Source: Calothrix sp. NIES-3974 (GTDB taxonomy: Bacteria > Cyanobacteriota > Cyanobacteriia > Cyanobacteriales > Nostocaceae). Taken from it: a stretch of 64,000 nucleotides of DNA. Below are positions 17,475-26,981 of this stretch, one piece after another. The notes under the pieces were generated by a model. The model saw only the letters and a list, made by a program, of their open reading frames with translations. It searched no databases and had not been told where the DNA came from. A program made the translations under genes and the position numbers. How positions within the stretch are numbered: the stretch's first letter is position 1; each line of letters begins with the position of its first letter. Where the stretch lies: contig NZ_AP018254.1 in the NCBI RefSeq assembly GCF_002368395.1, forward strand, positions 5,084,001 to 5,148,000, in the 5' to 3' direction.

Positions 17475-17615
17475 AATTTTTCAGCAAGCCCTATTTATCA
17501 TTGTTGACTACTCCCGATTCCCTGCTCCCTGTACAGAAGACCCGACGGGTCGTCTCTACTCCCTGATTTCAACGACAATTTTTACGACCCACCTATTTAG
17601 GGCTTGCTGAAAAAT
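17475..17615. repeat. MITE-like element with 22-bp terminal inverted repeats
   Basis: About 141 bp. The left end ATTTTTCAGCAAGCCCTATTTA is the inverted copy of the right end TATTTAGGGCTTGCTGAAAAAT with about two mismatches. It encodes no protein. Inside are CTCCCTA-type heptamers and a half-palindrome with CCCGACGGGTCGTCTCTAC, a fragment of the GAGACG family. This structure suggests a non-autonomous transposon moved by an unknown transposase. Confidence 0.75.
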
Positions 17616-17948
17616 AGTAAAGACACGATATATCGCGTCTCTATGTATCACAAGAATTAGAGGGGATTTTAGTCACAAAAAGCGCTTTCCAAATAGGTCT
17701 ATGGAGTTCAAAAACCTTGCATTTGTAATTTTTGAGAGCTAAACAAAAGTGGAATTTTGAGGTTAAAACTATTCCCTACTCCCTACTCCCTGTTCCCTAA
17801 CCTCACGCAAAGACTTTTTCCGCAGACCCTATGTAAATATTAAAAGCAACTTTTCACACAACCTCTAAATTCAAGATGTATTGTGATTGCCTTGGCTTCG
17901 CTATACTACATAACAGCCTACAGCAATCCCCAAAAATCATAACTTACC
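17616..17948. other. Spacer upstream of the HTH-PBP regulator
   Basis: Contains an imperfect GAGACG-family palindrome at 17621-17640 (core ACGATATATCGC) and a run of CTCCCTA-type heptamers near 17770-17800. No gene was found. The regulator promoter should lie in the last 100 bp. Confidence 0.45.
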
Positions 17949-19094
17949 GTGAAACAGGAAGTTCTGCGCAATAACTTAAAACAGATTAGAACCCGCTTGG
18001 GTATGAGTCAGCAGGATTTAGCCAACTTAGCTGGTGTCACCCGACAGACGATTAGTGGGGTGGAATCGGGACAGTATGCTCCTTCTACCACTATTTCCCT
18101 ACGTTTAGCGAAAGCTCTTGGTTGTCAGGTGGAAGATTTATTTTGGTTAGAGGAAGATTTACCAGAAATTACTGCCATCCCAGCACAAAACTTGCCTGTG
18201 GGACAGGGCTTACGGGTGATATTAGCACGTATTGGCGGGGAATGGGTAGCCCATCCCCTAATCGGTCAAGATGCTTTTCGCACGGAGATGATTCCTTCTG
18301 ACGGGGAGGGAAATCGCCTGTTAGGTGTAGATACTGTTTTGGTAAAATTACTAGAGGAACCACAAAAATTACTACATACAGTAGTGTTAGCTGGTTGTTC
18401 TCCAGCCCTATCCTTGTGGGCAAAAGCAGCAGAACGTTGGCATCCGGAACTAAGGGTACACCTAACTTTTGCTAACAGTATGGCTGCTTTACAGCGTTTG
18501 TGTCGGGGGGAGGTTCACATTGCCGGGATGCATCTGTATTCTTCCCAAGCTCAAGAACATAATACACCGTTTGTACGTAGTGAACTCAAAAATGTGGGTA
18601 AAAAACAAACAGCAGTGTTGATTAATTTGGGTGTTTGGGAAGAAGGTCTTTTGGTACAACCAGGTAATCCGAAAAACTTGCGTACCATTGCTGACCTAGC
18701 GCAACCAGGAGTAACCATCGTCAATCGCGATCGCGGTTCTGGTAGTCGGGAGTTATTAGAAAGAAAAATGACGGAAGCAAAGATACCTTTTACGGCTATC
18801 CAGGGATTTGACCACATCGTCAGTGGTCATCAGGATGTGGCTTTAGCTGTTGCGAAGGGAATTGTAGACGCAGGGGTAAGTTCGGCTGCTTTAGCCGTTG
18901 CGTTTGGATTGGATTTTATTCCTTTACATCAATCTCGCTATGATTTGGTGATTCTCCAGCAGTATTTAGAGGAAGCTCCTGTACAGCAATTACTCAGCAC
19001 CCTAGGACATCGACAGGTGATTTCCCAACTCCAAGCCCTCGGTGGTTATGATACCAGTTTAACTGGGGAAGTAGTAGCGACTGTTGAGGGTTGA
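17949..19094 (+). CDS. HTH (XRE-type) regulator fused to a PBP-like ligand-binding domain
   Basis: A 381-aa one-component transcription regulator. Residues 5-60 form a Cro/CI-type helix-turn-helix (GMSQQDLANLAGVTRQTISG). From about residue 90 to the end lies a periplasmic-binding-protein-like domain of the COG1910 type, with GCSPALSLWAK and later NRDRGSGSRELLERK. Such domains sense a small ligand, by analogy molybdate or tungstate, inside the cytoplasm. The start is GTG at 17949. No molybdate genes lie nearby in the window, so the ligand is inferred. The reading frame continues beyond the TGA stop directly into the methyltransferase remnant. Confidence 0.83.
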   Translation: MKQEVLRNNLKQIRTRLGMSQQDLANLAGVTRQTISGVESGQYAPSTTISLRLAKALGCQVEDLFWLEEDLPEITAIPAQNLPVGQGLRVILARIGGEWVAHPLIGQDAFRTEMIPSDGEGNRLLGVDTVLVKLLEEPQKLLHTVVLAGCSPALSLWAKAAERWHPELRVHLTFANSMAALQRLCRGEVHIAGMHLYSSQAQEHNTPFVRSELKNVGKKQTAVLINLGVWEEGLLVQPGNPKNLRTIADLAQPGVTIVNRDRGSGSRELLERKMTEAKIPFTAIQGFDHIVSGHQDVALAVAKGIVDAGVSSAALAVAFGLDFIPLHQSRYDLVILQQYLEEAPVQQLLSTLGHRQVISQLQALGGYDTSLTGEVVATVEG

Positions 19095-19712
19095 CAAGTT
19101 AGTACCATAGCGGAAATTATCGATGCTTTTTTACGCAAATCCAAGAAACCTTCTCCTAAGCAGATATTTGATTGCCTCACATTATGTACTGCCTGTAATG
19201 GGGATATATGCTGGGATAGCACTCTTGATATCGAAAATGCAAAATTTGATTTTCTCTATTCTGAGATAGATGCTTGGGAAACTGTACGTCGTGGATTTGA
19301 GAATGACCAATATATTGATACTCACTGCTGGGTATTTACGCCTCAATCTTTTGGAAAAATTTTAAATTCATTGATTAATTTGGGACTTTTTGACTTTGAA
19401 ATTGAGCAATTTTATCCCACAAAAGGATGTGAGTTTTATGTGAGTTTAAAAGCTCTGAATATTCGAGAATTATCCTTAAGTGAAAGGCAAGCAATTCAGC
19501 GACAAAGTTTAGAAAAAAGTTTAGCACTACTCCAATACACACCACCAGAAAAAGATTCTCTAACTGTGGCACTTGAACGGATTGAAGAACTGGAAAAAGC
19601 GCTTGTATCTGCTCAACAACGGATTGAAGTAATGGAGACCAGCAAGTTTTGGAAAATCAGACAAAAATGGTTTCTTCTAAAGAAAATACTCAAACTCCCA
19701 ACACATGAGTAA
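19095..19712 (+). pseudogene. C-terminal remnant of a SAM-dependent methyltransferase-type protein
   Basis: The frame is open from the codon after the regulator stop at 19094 to the TAA ending at 19712. It reads STIAEIIDAFLRKSKKPSP, then IFDCLTLCTACNGDICW, then IDTHCWVFTPQSFGKIL and PTKGCEFYVSL, and ends in a coiled-coil tail (residues about 155-195). From memory these blocks match the C-terminal half of cyanobacterial methyltransferases found with glycan gene clusters. The N-terminal Rossmann domain with the SAM-binding glycine motif is missing, and there is no good start codon near 19095. It is therefore probably a truncated gene. A start inside (TTG at 19371) would give only 113 residues. 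Confidence 0.7.
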
Positions 19713-20466
19713 TTCTGCTTAATAACTCGCGTTAGAATGCTATATTCGTAGTCCGGCACATTAATTTTATTGGGTAAATAAAGGCACGTAATAGCGCTAG
19801 TCTACGACGACCCTGCGGTTATAGCGCCTTTATATTTTATATCAACACTATCGTTTTTTGGGAGTGGGGAATCGGGAGAGACGCAACATATCGCGTCTGT
19901 ACAGTTTATAACGATAAATATACTGAGCCTATTGATTGTCTTCCATAGGTGGTTGTTCAAGCATTTATTAATACTTGACTGACATCCTCTCAAAAAAAAG
20001 AAAACTTTTACCTGTTTCCTGTTCCTTTTTTTTTTAATCACTAAAAAACATATTACCAGTAATATATACCTCTTTTGGTATGTTTATTAGTAACAATATT
20101 TGCCAAAAATAATAGTTATAATTTATAAAAATCGGATTTGTTAGGATATTTTTTGCTTTTTGAATAGAGACAATTAATTATGTAGTTTTATTTATACATA
20201 ATATTAATTATATAAGAATTCTACTTGAATCTGGCTCAGTATACTGAGAAGTCAAGCTTATAGGCAGCTTGATTGTTCAAAAATCAAATAGGAGTCCTAT
20301 AAGTTCCCAAATTATTTAAAAGTCAAAGATTTTAAAAACCAATGTGTCTATTCAAATTGAATCTGTACTAATGGAAAAGTTATTTCTAACTAAAACCCTA
20401 ATTAATAAAATATCAAAAATCATTAACCCTCAGAAAATCTCAAAATAATCACATCAGGAGAAGATG
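19713..20466. other. Long AT-rich spacer upstream of nifJ
   Basis: It contains a dispersed repeat of the GGCACGTAATAGC type at about 19758-19840 and an imperfect GAGACG-family palindrome at about 19877-19900. About 400 bp of very AT-rich sequence without a gene follow. The Shine-Dalgarno AGGAG for nifJ is at 20456-20460. A long leader of this kind could hold regulated promoters, but no binding site was recognised. Confidence 0.45.
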
Positions 20467-23400
20467 ATGGAGCGGAAATTTGCCACGATTGACGGGAATG
20501 AAGCTGTTGCAAGGGTTGCCTATCATTTAAGTGAAGCGATCGCAATTTATCCCATTACCCCTTCTTCACCTATGGGTGAATGGACGGATACCTGGTCGGC
20601 AAATCAACGTCGGAATCTCTGGGGAACGGTTCCCCGTGTGGTGGAAATGCAGAGTGAAGGGGGGGCTGCTGCTGCTGTTCATGGTGCTTTACAAGCGGGT
20701 TCTCTGACGACTACTTTTACTTCTTCCCAGGGTTTGTTGTTAATGATTCCTAACCTCTACAAGATTGCTGGGGAGTTGACTAGTTTTGTGATTCATGTGG
20801 CTGCACGTGCTTTGGCTACCCATGCCCTGTCAATTTTTGGCGACCAAAGTGATGTGATGGCTGCACGGGGTGCGGGATTGGCGATGTTGTGTTCTAATTC
20901 GGTTCAGGAAGCCCACGATTTTGCTTTAATTGCCCAAGCTGCTACCTTGAGGTCACGGGTGGCTTTTATGCACTTTTTTGATGGATTTCGCACATCCCAT
21001 GAAGTGCAGAAGGTGCAGTTACTGAGTGATGCAGATATGCAAGCTCTAATTGATGAAGAGTTGATATTGGCACATCGGTCACGGGCTTTAACGCCGGATA
21101 ATCCGGTTTTACGCGGTACTGCCCAAAATCCCGATGTATTTTTTCAAGCTCGTGAAGCGGCGAATCCCTACTACAGTGCTTGTGCGGATATTGTGGCGGA
21201 TGTGATGGCAAAATTTGCGACTCAAACCGGACGACACTATCATATCTATGAATACCACGGTGCTGCGGATGCGGAACGGGTGATTGTTTTGATGGGTTCG
21301 GGTTGTGAAACGGTACATGAAACGGTGGATTATTTGAATGCAAGGGGTGAAAAAGTTGGGGTACTGAAAGTGAGGTTATTTCGTCCCTTTGCTGTAGAGA
21401 AATTTATTGCCGCCTTACCAAGTACAATTAAAGCGATCGCAGTTTTGGATCGCACGAAGGAACCGGGGAGTGCGGGAGAACCTTTGTATCAAGATGTGGT
21501 GACGGCAATCCATGAGGGTTGGTTAGCAACACCATATCCCCGTATTGTCGGTGGACGTTACGGTTTATCATCGAAGGAATTTACTCCGGCGATGGTGCAG
21601 GCTGTTTTGCAAAATTTAGCCCAAGCACAACCACAAAATCATTTTACAATTGGGATTCATGATGATGTGAGTCATACATCTTTGAATTATGACCCGAATT
21701 TTTCCACCGAATCGGACAAAGTTGTGCGAGCAATGTTTTACGGTTTAGGGTCAGATGGAACGGTGGGGGCAAATAAAAATACAATTAAAATTATTGGTGA
21801 AGAAACTGATAATTATGCCCAGGGATATTTTGTGTATGACTCGAAAAAATCTGGTTCCATGACGGTTTCTCACCTCCGTTTTGGTCGTGAACCAATTCGT
21901 TCGACCTATTTAATTAATCAAGCTAATTTTATTGCTTGTCATCAATGGGTATTTTTAGAACGAATTGATATCCTGGGGACAGCGATGGAGGGGGCAATTT
22001 TTCTCTTAAATAGTCCATACCATGCAGATGAGGTGTGGGAATATTTACCTATTGAAGTACAGCAGCAAATTATTGAGAAAAAACTCAAATTTTATGTCAT
22101 TAATGCCACCAAAGTTGCCCGGGAAAGTGGCATGGGGGGACGGATCAACACAATTATGCAAGCTTGCTTTTTTGCCCTAGCTAACATTTTACCCCAGGAT
22201 GAAGCCATCGGAAAAATTAAACAAGCCATTGAAAAAACCTACGGTAAAAAAGGCACAGATATTGTTAATAAAAATCTCCAAGCAGTTGATAATACCCTAG
22301 CCAATCTACAAAAAGTCAATATCCCCCATCACCTCCAACCAGCCAAAACCAAACTCCAACCCCCCGTCCCCATCAGCGCACCCGAATTCGTCCGCGATGT
22401 CCTTGGTAAAATGATAATTTGGCAAGGCGATCGCCTACCCGTATCCGCTTTACCAGCAGATGGTACATTCCCCACCGCTACATCCCAATGGGAAAAACGC
22501 AACATAGCCCAAGAAATACCCGTTTGGGAAACCGATATCTGCGTTCAATGTAGCAAATGTGTAATTGTCTGTCCCCATGCGGCAATTCGCAGTAAAACCT
22601 ACGATGCAGTAGAACTAGCCAAAGCACCACCCACCTTCAAATCCACCGACAGCAAAGATAGGGACTTTCATGGTCAAAAATTTACCATCCAAGTTGCTCC
22701 TGAAGACTGCACCGGTTGTGGTATCTGCGTTGATGTCTGTCCAGCCAAAGACAAACAAAACCCCCAACGCAAAGCCATTAATATGCAACCCCAGCGACCC
22801 CTGCGAGAACAGGAACAACAAAACTGGCAATTTTACCTCAGTTTACCCAACCCAGACCGTCGTCACCTGAAAGTTAACCAAATTCGCCAACAACAACAAC
22901 AACAACCCCTATTTGAATTTTCCGGAGCCTGTGCCGGATGTGGCGAAACCCCCTACCTTAAATTACTGAGTCAACTATTTGGCGATCGCGCCTTAATTGC
23001 CAACGCCACCGGCTGTTCCTCTATTTACGGCGGTAATCTACCGACCACCCCCTGGTCAAAAAATCACCAAGGTCAGGGTCCTGCTTGGGCCAATAGCCTA
23101 TTTGAAGACAACGCCGAATTCGGCTACGGTTTACGCCTATCCCTCGACAAACACCGGGAATACGCAGGGGAATTACTCCAAGAACTTGCTCAACACCCAG
23201 AATTTACTGACCTCGCAACGGCAATTTTAAACGCACCCCAACAAACGGAAGCCGATATTTGGGAGCAAAGGGAGCGGGTAGAAAAACTCAAACAGCTATT
23301 AGCAAACACAACACATGACCTAACGACGGTAAAACATCTCCAATCCCTAGCCAATTACCTCGTCAAAAAATCCGTCTGGATAGTCGGTGGTGATGGTTGG

Positions 23401-24015
23401 GCTTACGACATAGACTTTGGTGGTCTGGATCACGTCCTAGCAAGTGGAGCTAACGTCAACGTCCTAGTGATGGATACGGAAGTATATTCCAATACCGGAG
23501 GTCAATCCTCAAAAGCTACGCCCAAGGGAGCGATCGCTAAATTTGCAGCCAGTGGGAAACCCGCAGCTAAAAAGGATTTAGGCTTGATAGCCATGACCTA
23601 CGGCAACATCTACGTAGCCAGTGTTGCCTTAGGAGCCAAAGACGAACAAACACTGAAAGCATTTATCGAAGCAGAAGCCTACGACGGACCATCCCTAATT
23701 ATCGCCTACAGTCATTGTATCGCCCACGGCATCGACATGACCACCGCCATGAGCCACCAAAAAGATTTAGTCGCATCCGGACGCTGGTTGCTATACCGTT
23801 ACCATCCCGACCGGATCAAACAAGGCAAAAACCCCCTCCAATTAGATATGCGATCGCCACACCAACTAGCTCAAGATTCAATGTACAAAGAAACCCGCTT
23901 CCAAATGCTTACCAAGAGTAAACCTGACCTAGCGAAACGATTATTAGAGGAAACCCAAAACGATATTCACCAGCGTTGGCAAATGTACGAATATCTGGCA
24001 GCCAAACAAATGTAG
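20467..24015 (+). CDS. nifJ: Pyruvate:ferredoxin (flavodoxin) oxidoreductase
   Basis: A single-chain, cytoplasmic, homodimeric enzyme of about 1182 aa. It oxidises pyruvate to acetyl-CoA and CO2 and passes electrons to ferredoxin or flavodoxin. Domains in order are: pyruvate-binding domain I from FATIDGNEAVARVAY, with YPITPSSPMGE; the domain II/III block (about 260-620); two [4Fe-4S] motifs, CVQCSKCVIVC from about residue 692 and CTGCGICVDVC from about 748; a further cluster region CAGCGETPY; and the TPP-binding block GGDGWAYDIDFGG near 974. All motifs are intact. Between ATGs at 20464 and 20467 the second is better spaced from AGGAG. In Nostocales this enzyme serves nitrogenase electron supply and fermentation. 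Confidence 0.96.
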   Translation: MERKFATIDGNEAVARVAYHLSEAIAIYPITPSSPMGEWTDTWSANQRRNLWGTVPRVVEMQSEGGAAAAVHGALQAGSLTTTFTSSQGLLLMIPNLYKIAGELTSFVIHVAARALATHALSIFGDQSDVMAARGAGLAMLCSNSVQEAHDFALIAQAATLRSRVAFMHFFDGFRTSHEVQKVQLLSDADMQALIDEELILAHRSRALTPDNPVLRGTAQNPDVFFQAREAANPYYSACADIVADVMAKFATQTGRHYHIYEYHGAADAERVIVLMGSGCETVHETVDYLNARGEKVGVLKVRLFRPFAVEKFIAALPSTIKAIAVLDRTKEPGSAGEPLYQDVVTAIHEGWLATPYPRIVGGRYGLSSKEFTPAMVQAVLQNLAQAQPQNHFTIGIHDDVSHTSLNYDPNFSTESDKVVRAMFYGLGSDGTVGANKNTIKIIGEETDNYAQGYFVYDSKKSGSMTVSHLRFGREPIRSTYLINQANFIACHQWVFLERIDILGTAMEGAIFLLNSPYHADEVWEYLPIEVQQQIIEKKLKFYVINATKVARESGMGGRINTIMQACFFALANILPQDEAIGKIKQAIEKTYGKKGTDIVNKNLQAVDNTLANLQKVNIPHHLQPAKTKLQPPVPISAPEFVRDVLGKMIIWQGDRLPVSALPADGTFPTATSQWEKRNIAQEIPVWETDICVQCSKCVIVCPHAAIRSKTYDAVELAKAPPTFKSTDSKDRDFHGQKFTIQVAPEDCTGCGICVDVCPAKDKQNPQRKAINMQPQRPLREQEQQNWQFYLSLPNPDRRHLKVNQIRQQQQQQPLFEFSGACAGCGETPYLKLLSQLFGDRALIANATGCSSIYGGNLPTTPWSKNHQGQGPAWANSLFEDNAEFGYGLRLSLDKHREYAGELLQELAQHPEFTDLATAILNAPQQTEADIWEQRERVEKLKQLLANTTHDLTTVKHLQSLANYLVKKSVWIVGGDGWAYDIDFGGLDHVLASGANVNVLVMDTEVYSNTGGQSSKATPKGAIAKFAASGKPAAKKDLGLIAMTYGNIYVASVALGAKDEQTLKAFIEAEAYDGPSLIIAYSHCIAHGIDMTTAMSHQKDLVASGRWLLYRYHPDRIKQGKNPLQLDMRSPHQLAQDSMYKETRFQMLTKSKPDLAKRLLEETQNDIHQRWQMYEYLAAKQM

Positions 24016-24020
24016 AATCA

Positions 24021-24050
24021 TGTAGAGACGTAATATATTACGTCTCTACA
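24021..24050. terminator. Perfect 30-bp palindrome after nifJ, possible terminator
   Basis: TGTAGAGACG, core TAATATATTA, CGTCTCTACA, starting 5 bp after the nifJ stop, then TTTTG. A second half-copy follows at about 24056-24073. The stem is long and followed by a few T residues, so it may stop transcription. It belongs to the dispersed GAGACG palindrome family, so termination could be a by-product of repeat insertion. Confidence 0.6.
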
Positions 24051-24157
24051 TTTTGATGTATTACGTCTCTATAATAAACAGCAAGAATCCCCGAATCCAG
24101 ACAACCAGGATTCGGGAAAACGGCATTTAACCAAACTATTCAATTTCTGGGAAACCG

Positions 24158-24760
24158 CTACAATATCTCAATCTTTGGCTGGGGATTGGGAGAAAACTCT
24201 CCTCCCCGTGGCATTTTCATAAATGTATGCTTACCGGATTGAAATGCATCGATGAGATATCTACATGCTTCTACTGGCTTTGAGTGTTCACCACAGGTAA
24301 ACACATCTGCTGCTAGGTAGCCATTTTCTGGCCATGTATGAATCGATATGTGAGACTCTGCAAGTAGAGCTAGCGCTGTTACACCTTGGGGTTGAAACTG
24401 AAACTCAATTTGCTTCAGCAAGGTGGATTTTGCTTTTAATGCGGCTTCCTGTAATGCCTTTTTAATAAACTCCAAATCATTAAGGAGTTCTAGGGGACAC
24501 TCGTATAGTTCTAAAATGCAATGAACCCCTACAGGTATTTCGGGACTGTATATACTTCCAGACGTGATTTCGGTAGAGGAATTATCCGTAGTTTGCTCTT
24601 GACTCGTATGGTCGTGGTGGTTTTTTGATCCAACCTGCAATCCATACGTTGACTTGGTTGATGTGATTGTGTTAACGCTCAACTCTTGAACATCAACACA
24701 CACATCATCTTTGAGCTCTGCTACGGAACCCATACCGACTTCAAAACGCCAATCTTCCAT
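24158..24760 (-). CDS. speD: S-adenosylmethionine decarboxylase proenzyme
   Basis: It makes decarboxylated SAM, the aminopropyl donor for spermidine synthesis, using a pyruvoyl group produced by self-cleavage. The cleavage site is E135-S136 in LLAESHISIHTWPE. H141 and C156 lie +5 and +20 from the serine, the same spacing as the catalytic histidine and cysteine of the Thermotoga enzyme. The catalytic domain covers about residues 76-200. The first 75 residues are an unusual low-complexity, polar extension. A shorter start within it is possible, because bacterial SpeD proteins of this class are only about 120-135 aa. The ATG at 24760 has a weak Shine-Dalgarno. Confidence 0.93.
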   Translation of the reverse strand: MEDWRFEVGMGSVAELKDDVCVDVQELSVNTITSTKSTYGLQVGSKNHHDHTSQEQTTDNSSTEITSGSIYSPEIPVGVHCILELYECPLELLNDLEFIKKALQEAALKAKSTLLKQIEFQFQPQGVTALALLAESHISIHTWPENGYLAADVFTCGEHSKPVEACRYLIDAFQSGKHTFMKMPRGGEFSPNPQPKIEIL

Positions 24761-24980
24761 TTTAATGTTCCTTCAACAACTAACATAAAAATCCATGACA
24801 AGGTTGTTTTGCTTTTCAGCACAAGATAAACACCTAGGTTCGGGAACCAGATCAGGATGCTTATCTCATTCTTCGAGCAGTCTGCGCAAGCGCATCCACA
24901 CGAATTTACCATAATAACAGATTGCGCTAAATTTGGCGAAATAATTTGGGGGAATTTACGGATTTTTTCCCAAAAATATT
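24761..24980. other. Spacer upstream of speD
   Basis: No gene was seen. It should contain the speD promoter on the minus strand. The tandem array at 24981-25091 begins on its far side and reaches close to the Tab2 gene start. Confidence 0.4.
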
Positions 24981-25091
24981 GTAGAGACGACCCGACGGGT
25001 CGTCTCTACGATGGGTTGTCAACGGGTCGTCTCTACGATGGGTTGTCAACGGGTCGTCTCTACGATGGGTTGTCAACGGGTCGTCTCTACG
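24981..25091. repeat. 27-bp tandem repeat grown from a GAGACG-family palindrome
   Basis: It opens with the near-perfect palindrome 24981-25009 (arms GTAGAGACGACCC/GGGTCGTCTCTAC around GAC). Then a 27-bp unit, GGGTCGTCTCTACGATGGG plus TTGTCAAC, occurs at 24997-25023, 25024-25050 and 25051-25077, with a half unit to 25091. The copies are identical, so the expansion is recent. Translated frames through it give spurious GRLYDGLST repeats. ATCCTGT heptamers follow at 25097-25118. Confidence 0.95.
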
Positions 25092-25137
25092 TTTTATCCT
25101 GTATCCTGTATTCTGTACCCCGTTCCACCCTGACAAA

Positions 25138-25932
25138 ATGGCTATTTGGCAAGTTGATTTTTATCGCTATCCCCAAGGGAATGGTGACAATCTTTGGGAA
25201 TTACTGATTTGCGACGATTCCGGACAATTCCGTTACAATGCCACCTGTCCACCTCACCAAGCCAATTCCACCTGGTTAACAGTCCAATTTCAACAAGCTT
25301 GCCAACAATTAGTTGCGGAAAAAATTCAGGTTTTTCGTCCCCAGGCTTTAAGTCTGATTAGCACTGCGGCAAATAACCTCAATATAGCCGTAGAAGCGAC
25401 ACGACGTGCACCCCAACTCAAAGCCTGGTTAGATGAGAAGCATTATAATTACACCATAGAAAAAGCCCCTCCAGTCCCCCTACCCGATAATTTGTTGGGG
25501 GAGACCTGGCGATTTGCAGCTTTACCAGCACGGGATGTGATTACAGAATTTTGCGATCGCCCAATTCCAATTTTACATCTTCCCGACTATCTTGACCCTC
25601 TCCATCTAGGATTGCCTTCTAATCAACCTATTCCCGGTATTATCCTCTATGGTGGTCGCCAATCTATGCCCCTAGCACGTTGGATACAAACCCAAAATCC
25701 AGTATGGATAAATTATATCCCTAGCAATCCTGATGGTTTGATTCTCGAAGCTGGATTAGCAGAAAGATGGGTTTTCAGTACCTTTGAAGATGAAGAAGTC
25801 AAAAATGCTGCCCGTATTTATCAACAACGGCAAATCGCAGCTAAAGGTTTACATTTTTTACTGATTCAACCCGACGATTCGGGAATTACCTATACGGCAA
25901 TGTGGTTACTGCAAGCAGAAGTCGATTTGTAA
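25138..25932 (+). CDS. Tab2/Atab2 family RNA-binding protein
   Basis: A soluble protein of 264 aa matching the Tab2/Atab2 family (formerly DUF1092), conserved in oxygenic phototrophs. In plants and algae, Tab2 binds psaB mRNA and promotes photosystem I synthesis. Recognisable blocks are the N-terminal IWQVDFYRYP, ICDDSGQFRYNATCP, FRPQALSLI, RRAPQLKAWL, GETWRFAALPA and the C-terminal LLIQPDDSGITYTAMWLLQ. The ATG at 25138 gives the standard family N-terminus. The tandem repeat lies in its leader, only about 45 bp upstream of the start, and could affect expression. The role in cyanobacterial photosystem expression is inferred from plant homologues. Confidence 0.88.
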   Translation: MAIWQVDFYRYPQGNGDNLWELLICDDSGQFRYNATCPPHQANSTWLTVQFQQACQQLVAEKIQVFRPQALSLISTAANNLNIAVEATRRAPQLKAWLDEKHYNYTIEKAPPVPLPDNLLGETWRFAALPARDVITEFCDRPIPILHLPDYLDPLHLGLPSNQPIPGIILYGGRQSMPLARWIQTQNPVWINYIPSNPDGLILEAGLAERWVFSTFEDEEVKNAARIYQQRQIAAKGLHFLLIQPDDSGITYTAMWLLQAEVDL

Positions 25933-26981
25933 ATATTTTTTGAAATTTCCTGTGTTTTCCTCCAATTAGGATGTAAATATAGTTAGTAGAGAGTGAAATT
26001 ACGGAAACACAATTTACCGAATAATTACTGATTTATCGAGTCATCAGGTAGGGATTGTCCAATCCGATTTCAAGCTTCACTAATCATGGGTGCATAATTC
26101 CTTAGACACTTAGCAGCTAGTAGTCTACCACATTAATTAATTTTGCTTGATGGGTTAAAAAAGGCACGTAGTAGCACTTTAGCACCTTGATGATAAGGCT
26201 TTTTCGAGACTAAAGCCACAACTACGAACCCATCACCTGGATTTCTCACGAGTAAGTTGTAAGCCTTGAGTAAAAAATTAATTTTGCTTCTACTCCCTAC
26301 TCCCGTACAGACGACCCGTCGGGTCGTCTGTACCCCCTAATTCCCTGTGACTTTTAGGGTTTTGTGAGAAATGCAGGATCAGAACTAATGACACAGACCA
26401 CTAGTAGTAATTTTATCTTGGTGAGCGATACATCTACCAAATCTGGTTCGAGGTACATTTAAGTTTCATATTTTTTAATGGTGTTGATTGCTAACTGTTA
26501 ACAGTCAACAAGGTTTTGGTTTGGCTATATATGCTTTCCACGCTGATGTGTTTCTCTTTGGGTTTGTTAACAGTTGACTGATGACAGTAGCAATTTTGAT
26601 TAAAGGTTGTAGGGGAACCACTAAGTTGCGCGGGTTAAGCGCGTTGAAGTATCGTTGGAGGTACATAAATTAATGTGCAGTGATATGATTCATCTTCTGC
26701 ACCGTAACCCAACAAGAAATTTCTTGTAGAACTAGTAATTAGGGTATTTTGATTAATTGTTCGATTTATTGTTGTTGAGGTTTTACTTGTTTTCCGTATC
26801 AGAGAATTTGTTGGGTTCCACTGCGTTCCATCTTATCTAGAATTATCTAATATCGTTTTACTTTGGAGTTGATACCTGACGGGGAGCTTTAGGGAGCAGA
26901 GGAAGAAAATGTGTCAAAATTTTAGTGAAATGGTATAAAACCCAAAATCTGGAAACGCGTAGCAAATCGACCGTAGGGTAA
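25933..26981. other. Repeat-rich spacer upstream of the hetC-like gene
   Basis: No gene was found. It contains the composite repeat at 26140-26374, and at about 26846-26938 a dispersed segment (CGTTT-ACTTTGGAG ... GAAAATGTGTCAAA ... AATGGTATAA) that recurs inside the repeat stack at 56587-56663. GTTAACAGTCAAC-type fold-backs lie near 26495 and 26570. The last 300 bp should hold the exporter promoter. I searched by eye for an NtcA site (GTA-N8-TAC) and saw none. Confidence 0.45.
26140..26374. repeat. Composite of GTAGTAGC repeat plus fold-back element copy C
   Basis: The GGCACGTAGTAGC-type repeat (26140-26230) is directly followed by a reversed fold-back element (26237-26374) with ends ATTTCTCACGAGTAAG and TTTGTGAGAAATGCAGG. 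The fold-back copy carries a 29-bp GAGACG-family palindrome (26305-26333, arms GTACAGACGACCC/GGGTCGTCTGTAC around GTC) not seen in the other copies. The same composite occurs in opposite orientation at 38377-38570. Confidence 0.75.

Noticed and set aside
20966-21343. 125-codon minus-strand frame
   Set aside because: Antisense to the nifJ gene; no recognisable product.
24997-25091. Possible CRISPR array
   Set aside because: The 27-bp units are adjacent without spacers, so it is a tandem repeat.
24857-25207. 116-codon frame with repeated GRLYDGLST units
   Set aside because: It is only the translation of the 27-bp tandem array plus the start of the Tab2 gene in another frame; the repetition comes from DNA, not from a protein family.
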